From NCBI GenBank assembly GCA_002409675.1, contig DHOB01000066.1, forward strand, positions 12,683 to 18,830: DNA of 6,148 nt, written 5' to 3'. This document shows positions 1-5,156 of the stretch, in pieces (position 1 is the first letter of the stretch; every line of letters starts with the position of its first letter). Below the pieces are notes generated by a model. It saw only the letters and a program-made list of their open reading frames with translations. It had not been told where the DNA came from and did not search any database. The position numbers and the translations under genes are program-made. Origin of the DNA: Ruminococcaceae bacterium UBA5401. GTDB lineage: Bacteria; Bacillota; Clostridia; Oscillospirales; Acutalibacteraceae.

Positions 1-20
1 GCCGGATTCATAAAACGCAG

Positions 21-60
21 AAAGCTCCCGAAGAGTAAATGCTTCGAGAGCTTTTCTTAT
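21..60 (-). terminator. Hairpin, probable terminator of the mnmA-desulfurase-dipeptidase unit
   Basis: Bases 21-33 and 42-54 form a 13-bp inverted repeat around an 8-base loop. Read as minus-strand RNA, all 13 positions pair, one of them as a U-G wobble. Read as plus-strand RNA, the same position is a C-A mismatch, so the hairpin favours the minus-strand transcript, which is the direction of the genes that end here. The minus-strand T-run is imperfect: the stem ends in TTT, followed by CTGCG and then TTTT. On the plus strand the stem runs into TTTTCTT, so it could also stop a convergent gene lying to the left of the window. It lies about 40 bases past the dipeptidase stop codon. Confidence 0.6.
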
Positions 61-72
61 ACCGTCTACCGT

Positions 73-91
73 CCCGGCCGCGCCGGCCGGG
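73..91 (-). other. GC-rich hairpin just after the dipeptidase stop codon
   Basis: CCCGGCC (73-79) and GGCCGGG (85-91) form a perfect 7-bp GC stem with a 5-base loop, only 4 bases beyond the dipeptidase stop codon. No T-run follows on the minus strand, so by itself it does not look like an intrinsic terminator. It could protect the 3' end of the mRNA or slow polymerase ahead of the hairpin at 21-54. In DNA this rich in G and C, a stem of this kind can also arise by chance. Confidence 0.45.
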
Positions 92-95
92 GCCT

Positions 96-1019
96 TCAGA
101 GAGCTGTATCCTCCGAGGAGAAGAAGCGATAGGCGTTGCGCCAGAAGATGTCGTCGGCGGCCTCCGCGCCGAACGATTCGCTCACCATCGCATAGAGGCG
201 GTCCATGTCCTGCACGCCGCTAACGCCCTTAGGCAGGGTGCAGCCGTCGAAATCCGAGCCGATTGCGACGGCCTTTTCCCCGCCCAGATTCAGAAAATGC
301 GCGATATGGTCCAGCGCGTCGTCCAGCGAGGCGTTTTTCCCGCGCAGAAAATCACGGTGCAGGTTGATGCCCGCCAGCCCCCCGGCCTGGGCCAGCTCGC
401 GGAACTGGCTGTCCGTCAGGTTGCGGGGGTGGCCGCAGACGGCGCGGGAATCGGAGTGGGAAGCGACGAACGGCCGCCGCGCGGCGCGGGCCACATCCCA
501 GAATCCTTTCTCCGAGAGATGCGACACGTCCACGGTGATGTGCAGCCGCTCCATCTCCCGCACCACCTCGAAGCCGAACGGCGTCAGGCCGCCGGCGTCC
601 GGGACCATGCAGCCGTCGCCCAGCTCGCACCGGCCGTTCCAGGTGAGGGTCATCATCCGCACGCCCAGGCGGCGCGCGTCGTAAAGATGGCCGATTTTCC
701 CGTCCAGCGCCGCGCCGCCCTCGATGGAGAGCAGGGCCGCGCGCGGCCCCGCGCCCCGCAGCTCGGCCGGCGTGCGGCAGAACCGGACGCGCCCGCGGTT
801 CTTTTCCATCTCCCCGGCAAAAAACCCGGCCGCCTTCCGGAAGTACCGGTACGCGTCCGCGCCGTGCAGCTTCTCCGGGATCCAGACGGCGAACACCTGC
901 GCCCAGCGGGAATACTTTTCCGCGCGCTTCAGGCTCACGTTCCGGTCGTTCTCATACAGGCCGCAGCCGCGCTCCATACATTCGGTGGCCGTGTCGCAGT
1001 GCAGGTCGAAATACTCCAT
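96..1019 (-). CDS. Membrane dipeptidase family (peptidase M19), probably cytosolic
   Basis: This is a 307-residue zinc dipeptidase of the renal dipeptidase family, which hydrolyses dipeptides, often with broad specificity and including D-residues at the C-terminal side. The metal ligands of the family are all present: H7 and D9 in DLHCDT near the N-terminus, the bridging E100 in SIEGG, H167 in DVSHLSE and H188 in ASHSDSR. R199 in HPRNLTD matches the substrate-binding Arg, and D256 in GSDFDG matches the catalytic-site Asp. The length is typical of the shorter bacterial members. No signal peptide or membrane segment is visible, so despite the family name the enzyme should act in the cytoplasm. 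The ATG at 1019 is preceded by AAAGGAG at a normal distance, which fixes the start. It lies 33 bases after the desulfurase gene, with no promoter seen in the gap, so it is probably the last gene of the mnmA transcript. The true substrate cannot be told from sequence. Confidence 0.94.
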   Translation of the reverse strand: MEYFDLHCDTATECMERGCGLYENDRNVSLKRAEKYSRWAQVFAVWIPEKLHGADAYRYFRKAAGFFAGEMEKNRGRVRFCRTPAELRGAGPRAALLSIEGGAALDGKIGHLYDARRLGVRMMTLTWNGRCELGDGCMVPDAGGLTPFGFEVVREMERLHITVDVSHLSEKGFWDVARAARRPFVASHSDSRAVCGHPRNLTDSQFRELAQAGGLAGINLHRDFLRGKNASLDDALDHIAHFLNLGGEKAVAIGSDFDGCTLPKGVSGVQDMDRLYAMVSESFGAEAADDIFWRNAYRFFSSEDTAL

Positions 1020-1028
1020 CCCCGTTCT

Positions 1029-1035
1029 CTCCTTT
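1029..1035 (-). promoter_or_regulatory. Ribosome binding site of the dipeptidase gene
   Basis: AAAGGAG on the minus strand, 9 bases before the ATG at 1019. It lies inside the 33-base gap after the desulfurase stop codon, so the dipeptidase can be translated independently even though it shares the transcript. Confidence 0.85.
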
Positions 1036-1052
1036 CGCCGCGCCGGAGGACC

Positions 1053-2213
1053 TCACCGCTTCGCTTTTCGCAGCAGCGCGACCACCTCCGGCAGAATCCG
1101 GAGGATTTCATCTATTTCTTCCTCCGTGTTTTCCGCGCCGAGCGTCAGGCGCAGCGAGCCGCGCGCCAGCGCCTCCGGCAGGCCCATCGCCAGCAGCACA
1201 TGGGAGGGCTCCAGCGCGCCGGCCGAGCAGGCCGAGCCGGAGGACGCGCAGACGCCGCGCTGGTCCAGCAGAAGGACCAGCGGCTCGCCCTCGACCCCCT
1301 CGAACACGAACGAGGCGCTGCCCGGCAGGCGGTCCTCGGGGTCGCCCGTCAGATGTGCGCCCGGGATTTTCTTCAGGATGCCCTCCGTCAGCCGGCCGCG
1401 CAGGGCCGTGAGCTTCGCCCGGTTCTTCTCCATGGCTTCGCACGCCTCGGTCAGCGCGGCGGCCGTGCCGACGATGCCGGCGACGTTCTCCGTCCCGGAG
1501 CGCAGGCCGTGCTCCTGCCCGCCGCCGTACAGGCCCGCCGGCAGCGGAAGCCCTTTTCGCACGTAAAGGCCGCCCACGCCCTTCGGCCCGCCGAATTTGT
1601 GCGAGGAGAACGAGAGCATGTCGACGCCCAGCTCTTGGACGTCGATCGGCACGTGCCCGACCGCCTGCACCGCGTCGGTGTGGAACAGCGCGCCCGCCTC
1701 GTGCGCGGCCTGCGCGATCGCCCGGACGGGCATCCGGGTGCCGACCTCGTTGTTCGCCGCCATCACGCTCACGAGGGCGGCGCTTTCATCCAGCGCGGCG
1801 CGCACCGACCCCGCGGAGACGCGCCCCAAGCGATCCACGCCCAGAACCTGCGTCCGATACCCGGCGCGGCGCAGGGCCTGCGCCGTGCGCAGAATCGCGT
1901 GGTGCTCCGCGGCGTCGGTAATCAGGCGCGTGCGGCCCTTCGGCGCCTGCATCCGCATGGCCGCGCGCAGGGCCCAGTTGTCGGATTCCGTGCCGCAGGC
2001 GGTGAAGTAGATTTCCGCCGGCTGCGCGCCCAGCGCCGCGGCGACGGCCGCGCGCGCGTTGTCCACGGCGCGCCTCGCCCGGCGGCCGGCCGCGTGGGCG
2101 GAGGACGGGTTGCCGAACTCGCCCGTCAGGTACGGCATCATCGCCTGCAGTGCGCGGGGCGAAAGCGGCGCCGTCGCCGCGTGGTCGGCGTAAATTTCCC
2201 TATTCGCCCGCAA
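1053..2213 (-). CDS. Cysteine desulfurase, NifS/IscS class, probable sulfur donor for MnmA
   Basis: This is a 386-residue PLP enzyme that converts cysteine to alanine and carries the sulfur as a persulfide. Visible fold-type I features are GTE (residues 74-76), H104 which stacks on the cofactor, D180 in HTDAVQ which holds the pyridine nitrogen, and the PLP lysine K206 in SSHKFGGPKG. The catalytic cysteine is C329 in SSGSACSAG, in the longer mobile loop of group I enzymes (NifS/IscS) rather than the shorter SufS type. The usual DNAATT near the N-terminus reads DHAATA here. The start is probably TTG at 2213: no ATG or GTG fits before the conserved IYADHAAT block, and GGGGGCGG lies 5 bases upstream. 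That start overlaps mnmA by 14 bases, so translation is likely coupled. In Bacillus subtilis the desulfurase YrvO sits beside mnmA and serves tRNA thiolation. The same role is inferred here, although the gene order is reversed. A role in Fe-S cluster assembly is not excluded, but no scaffold gene is nearby. Confidence 0.95.
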   Translation of the reverse strand: MRANREIYADHAATAPLSPRALQAMMPYLTGEFGNPSSAHAAGRRARRAVDNARAAVAAALGAQPAEIYFTACGTESDNWALRAAMRMQAPKGRTRLITDAAEHHAILRTAQALRRAGYRTQVLGVDRLGRVSAGSVRAALDESAALVSVMAANNEVGTRMPVRAIAQAAHEAGALFHTDAVQAVGHVPIDVQELGVDMLSFSSHKFGGPKGVGGLYVRKGLPLPAGLYGGGQEHGLRSGTENVAGIVGTAAALTEACEAMEKNRAKLTALRGRLTEGILKKIPGAHLTGDPEDRLPGSASFVFEGVEGEPLVLLLDQRGVCASSGSACSAGALEPSHVLLAMGLPEALARGSLRLTLGAENTEEEIDEILRILPEVVALLRKAKR

Positions 2214-3279
2214 TCGTACCGCCCCCGAAGACGACCTCGCCGTCGTAGAAGACCGCCGCCTGCCCCGGCGTCACGGCGCGCTGCGGCCGGTCGAACCGCA
2301 CCCGGACCCGGCCGCCTTCCTCCGGGAACAGCGTGGCGGGGGCCTCCGACTGGCTGTAGCGGATTTTGACCCCGACTTTTTTCGGCCCGGTCAGGCGCTC
2401 GCAGGCAATCAGGTTCACCTTCTGCGCGACGAACTCGCCGCTGTAAAGCTCCTCATTGTCGCCAAGCTGCACGGTGTTGGCGCGCGCGTCCTTCCTGACG
2501 ACGTATTTCGGCCTGGGGAAGCTCAGGCGCAGCCCCTTCCGCTGGCCGACGGTGTAATGAATCAGCCCGCGGTGCCGGCCCAGGACCCTGCCGGTCCGGT
2601 CGATGAAATTGCCCGGCTCCGCCCGGATGCCGAGCGTGCGCTCCAGAAAGCCGGCGTAGTCGCCGTCCGGCACGAAGCAGATGTCCTCGCTGTCGGGCTT
2701 GCGGGCGTTCCCGAAGCCGTGCGCGGCGGCCAGCGCGCGCACCTCGGTCTTGCGCAGGCCGCCGAGCGGGAACAGCGTGTGCGCCAGCTCCTCCTGCGTC
2801 ATCGCGTACAGCACATAGGTCTGGTCCTTGGTGGCGTCCCGGGCTTTTTTCAGCAGCCAGCGCCCGCTTTCGGGGTCGCGCTCCACCCGCGCGTAGTGCC
2901 CGGTCGCGATCTTGTCCATCCCCATCAGTCTGGCGCGCTCCAGCAACCTGCCGAACTTGATGTACCGGTTGCAGTCGATGCAGGGGTTCGGCGTCTCGCC
3001 GCGGCGGTATCCCTGCGCGAAGCGCGCGACCACGTCGCGCCGGAACTCCCGGCCGAAATTGAACACGTAGTGCTCGATGCCGAGGCGGGCGGCGACGCCG
3101 CGCGCGTCCTCCACGTCCGCCAGCGAGCAGCAGGTGCGTTTCCCTTTCAGCCCGGCCTCCTCGTTGCTGAAAAGCCGCAGCGTCGCGCCCGTGACCTCGT
3201 ACCCCTGCTCCAGCAGCAGCAGGGCCGCGACGGAGCTGTCCACTCCGCCGCTCATGGCGACCATCACTTTTTTACTCAT
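2200..3279 (-). CDS. mnmA: tRNA-specific 2-thiouridylase MnmA
   Basis: This 359-residue enzyme adenylates U34 in the anticodon of tRNA-Lys, -Glu and -Gln and replaces its 2-oxygen with sulfur. The ATP pyrophosphatase loop SGGVDSS lies at residues 10-16. TPNPCIDCN near residue 100 contains C103, the position of the catalytic Cys of the family, and C201 in DSEDICFVPDGDY is the second active-site Cys. GHYARV (127-132) and KDQTYVLY (151-158) are further family blocks, followed by the central and C-terminal beta domains with HYTVGQRKGL (241-250). The length equals the usual family length. A longer frame opens at a TTG at 3357, but the ATG at 3279 is chosen because AGAAGGA lies 8 bases before it, conserved sequence begins there, and the TTG coincides with the predicted transcription start. 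It is the first gene after a strong promoter and overlaps the desulfurase gene downstream. C100 makes a CxxC where E. coli MnmA has Asp. Confidence 0.97.
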   Translation of the reverse strand: MSKKVMVAMSGGVDSSVAALLLLEQGYEVTGATLRLFSNEEAGLKGKRTCCSLADVEDARGVAARLGIEHYVFNFGREFRRDVVARFAQGYRRGETPNPCIDCNRYIKFGRLLERARLMGMDKIATGHYARVERDPESGRWLLKKARDATKDQTYVLYAMTQEELAHTLFPLGGLRKTEVRALAAAHGFGNARKPDSEDICFVPDGDYAGFLERTLGIRAEPGNFIDRTGRVLGRHRGLIHYTVGQRKGLRLSFPRPKYVVRKDARANTVQLGDNEELYSGEFVAQKVNLIACERLTGPKKVGVKIRYSQSEAPATLFPEEGGRVRVRFDRPQRAVTPGQAAVFYDGEVVFGGGTIAGE

Positions 3280-3287
3280 CAGAACGT

Positions 3288-3294
3288 TCCTTCT
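3288..3294 (-). promoter_or_regulatory. Ribosome binding site of mnmA
   Basis: AGAAGGA on the minus strand, 8 bases before the ATG at 3279. It decides the mnmA start against the upstream in-frame TTG at 3357, which has no comparable site. Confidence 0.85.
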
Positions 3295-3303
3295 ACTATT
3301 TCT

Positions 3304-3333
3304 ATTCCCGGCGGCCGTTTTTACCACCGGAAT
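3304..3333 (-). promoter_or_regulatory. Bulged hairpin in the mnmA leader
   Basis: In the minus-strand transcript, ATTCCGGTGG pairs with CCGCC-G-GGAAT to give a 10-bp stem with one bulged G, one U-G wobble and a 9-base A-rich loop. It sits between the predicted transcription start and the ribosome binding site, ending 9 bases before the latter. No T-run follows, so it is not an intrinsic terminator. The wobble becomes an A-C mismatch on the other strand, which supports the minus-strand RNA as the folded form. It may stabilise the mRNA or affect translation of mnmA. I recognise no known riboswitch or T-box element, and the leader is too short for a T-box. Confidence 0.5.
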
Positions 3334-3362
3334 TTCCTGTTTTTTATTCCGTCCCAAACAAA

Positions 3363-3391
3363 ACTATAAGGGGAAAGGACTTTTCTGTCAA
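3363..3391 (-). promoter_or_regulatory. Sigma-A/sigma-70 type promoter of the mnmA unit
   Basis: On the minus strand, a perfect -35 box TTGACA (3391-3386) is followed by a 17-base spacer and the -10 box TATAGT (3368-3363), which matches TATAAT at five of six positions. Transcription should start near 3356, giving a leader of about 75 bases before the mnmA ATG. The -35 box begins only 7 bases after the stop codon of the exporter gene, and the promoter lies in an AT-rich island that contrasts with the GC-rich genes on both sides. With boxes and spacing this close to consensus it should be strong, unless it is repressed. Confidence 0.88.
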
Positions 3392-3398
3392 GCGCGCC

Positions 3399-5156
3399 CT
3401 AAACGCCGCCCCGGGAAAACTGGCTGTAGTACAGCCCCGCGTAGTACCCGTTTTTCTTCAGGAGCTGCGCGTGGGTGCCGCTTTCCACAATATTCCCCTG
3501 GTCCATCACGAGGATGCGGTCGGCGTTCCGCACGGTGGAAAGCCGGTGCGCAATCACAAAGCTGGTGCGCCCGGCCGTCAGGCGATCGAACGCGCGCTGG
3601 ATGCGCATCTCGGTGCCGGTGTCGATGCTGCTGGTGGCCTCGTCCAGAATCAGCATGGGCGGGTTGGCGAGCATCACGCGCGCGATGGCCAGCAGCTGCC
3701 GCTGGCCCTCCGAAAGGCCGGAGCCGTCCGCGGCAATCGGCGTGGCGTAGCCCTTTTCCAGCCGGCGGATAAAGCCGTCCGCGCCCGCGTCGCGCGCGGC
3801 CCGCACGACCTCCCCGTCGGAGGCGTCCGGCCTGGCGTAGGCGATATTGTCGCGGATGGTGCCGTCGAACAGCCAGGTCTCCTGCGAAACCATGCCGAAC
3901 TGGGCGCGCAGGCTCTCGCGCGTCAGGGCGCGGATGTCGTGCCCGTCGATGCGGATGCAGCCGCCGTCCACGTCGTAGAAGCGCATCAGCAGGTTGATGA
4001 GGGTGGTTTTCCCCGCCCCCGTTCTGCCCACGACGGCGATGCTGCTGCCGGGGGCGACGTCGAGGTCGAAGTGCTCGATCAGCCTGCGGTCCGGCGTGTA
4101 GGAGAAGGAGACGTCCTGAAACTGCACGTGCCCCGCGCAGCTTTCCAGCCGCAGGGCGCCCGGCGGCTCCGGCGGCTCCGGCGGCAGGTCCAGCACTTTG
4201 AAAATCCGCTGGGCAGAGGCCGCGGCGGCCTGAATCTGCGCGAGGATGTTCGTGATGTCGTTGAACGGCTTGGCGAACACCGCCGCGTAAATCAGGAACG
4301 TGGAGATGCCCCCGACCGTGAGCGTCCCCCGGATGGCGCCGATGCTGCCGAAGACGCCGACGGCCGCGTAGGCCAGGTTGTTGACGATGCGCGTGGAAGG
4401 GTTGGAAAGGGAGGAGATGAACTGCGACCGCACGCCCGTGCGGTACAGCTGTGCGTTGATTTTCTCGAATCTTTCGCGGGCGCGCGGCTCGTAGCGGAAC
4501 GCCGCGACGACCTTCTGCCCGCCGATGATCTCCTCCGCGTAGCCGTTCAGGCGGCCGAGCTGCGCCGCCTGCTCGCGGAACAGCTTCTGCGAGCGGGTCG
4601 TGATGGCGCGCGCGGTGAAGTACGAGAGCGGCGCGGAAAGCATCACGACCAGCGCCATGGGCGGGTTCAGGGCCAGCATGAAAACCACCGCGCCCAAAAT
4701 GGTGAACACGCCCTGCACGAGGGCCGTCAGACCCTGCAGCAGCCCGTCGGAAACGGCGTCCGCGTCGTTGACGAAGCGGCTGACCGTGTCGCCGCGCTGG
4801 GTGTGGTCGAAAAAGCCGACCGGCAGGGTGCAGAGCTTGCGGAACAGCGCGCCGCGCAGGCGGCCCACCGTTCGGTAGGAAATGCGGTTGGTCAGGCGGG
4901 TCAGCAGCCACAGGAAGCCGTTGCCCAGAAGATAGACCGCCGCAAGCAGCAGCAGAGCGCGCGCCAGCGCGGGGAAGTCCACCCTGCCGGCCCCGGCCAT
5001 CAGATCCACCGCGCGCCCGACGACCGCCGGCCCGGCCAGCGTGCACGCCACGTTGGCGGCGGCACAGAGCGCGGCGAGCAGCAGCAGGGCGCGGGAGCGC
5101 CCCACGGCCCGCATCAGCCGCGGAAGGGTCTGCTTCGGCAAAGCCCGCTTCTTCAT
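3399..5156 (-). CDS. ABC exporter half-transporter with the catalytic ATP site (permease-ATPase fusion)
   Basis: This 585-residue half-transporter has an N-terminal six-helix exporter domain (hydrophobic stretches near residues 23-47, 63-86, 138-186 and 258-303) and a C-terminal ATPase. ATPase motifs in order are the A-loop Tyr near 353, Walker A GRTGAGKT (377-384), Q-loop Q425, signature LSEGQ (481-485), Walker B LILDE with catalytic E506, the D-loop SSID, and switch H537 in IAHRLST. The hydrolysis residues Glu and His are intact, while the signature has Glu in place of the usual second Gly. This is the pattern of the consensus subunit of heterodimeric exporters such as TM288 of TM287/288. 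The start is the ATG at 5156, with AAAGGAGG 7 bases upstream; a longer frame from 5213 is not favoured. The ATG overlaps the stop codon of the upstream partner gene as ATGA, so the two should be made together. The pair sits in the cytoplasmic membrane. The substrate could be a drug, lipid or peptide and cannot be read from sequence. Confidence 0.95.
   Translation of the reverse strand: MKKRALPKQTLPRLMRAVGRSRALLLLAALCAAANVACTLAGPAVVGRAVDLMAGAGRVDFPALARALLLLAAVYLLGNGFLWLLTRLTNRISYRTVGRLRGALFRKLCTLPVGFFDHTQRGDTVSRFVNDADAVSDGLLQGLTALVQGVFTILGAVVFMLALNPPMALVVMLSAPLSYFTARAITTRSQKLFREQAAQLGRLNGYAEEIIGGQKVVAAFRYEPRARERFEKINAQLYRTGVRSQFISSLSNPSTRIVNNLAYAAVGVFGSIGAIRGTLTVGGISTFLIYAAVFAKPFNDITNILAQIQAAAASAQRIFKVLDLPPEPPEPPGALRLESCAGHVQFQDVSFSYTPDRRLIEHFDLDVAPGSSIAVVGRTGAGKTTLINLLMRFYDVDGGCIRIDGHDIRALTRESLRAQFGMVSQETWLFDGTIRDNIAYARPDASDGEVVRAARDAGADGFIRRLEKGYATPIAADGSGLSEGQRQLLAIARVMLANPPMLILDEATSSIDTGTEMRIQRAFDRLTAGRTSFVIAHRLSTVRNADRILVMDQGNIVESGTHAQLLKKNGYYAGLYYSQFSRGGV
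4161..4185. repeat. Short 9-base tandem repeat in the exporter linker
   Basis: CGGCGGCTC occurs twice in tandem, followed by a partial third copy. It encodes a Pro-Pro-Glu repeat (PPEPPEPPG) in the linker between the membrane domain and the ATPase of the exporter subunit. The partner subunit has a similar Pro-rich linker without an exact repeat. The unit keeps the reading frame, so changes in copy number would only alter linker length. Confidence 0.7.

Noticed and set aside
39..2369. Very long plus-strand open frame (776 codons) opposite the dipeptidase and desulfurase genes
   Set aside because: Its product is low-complexity, rich in Arg, Ala, Gly and Pro, with no family motifs, and it lies antisense to two genes with complete catalytic motifs. 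High G+C at third codon positions removes stop codons on the opposite strand.
3304..3333. The leader hairpin as an intrinsic terminator of the exporter genes
   Set aside because: No T-run follows on the minus strand, and it lies downstream of the mnmA promoter, where a constitutive terminator would block mnmA.
3280..3357. N-terminal extension of MnmA from the TTG at 3357
   Set aside because: The TTG coincides with the predicted transcription start, the extension shows no conserved sequence, and the ATG at 3279 has a good ribosome binding site and gives the usual family length.
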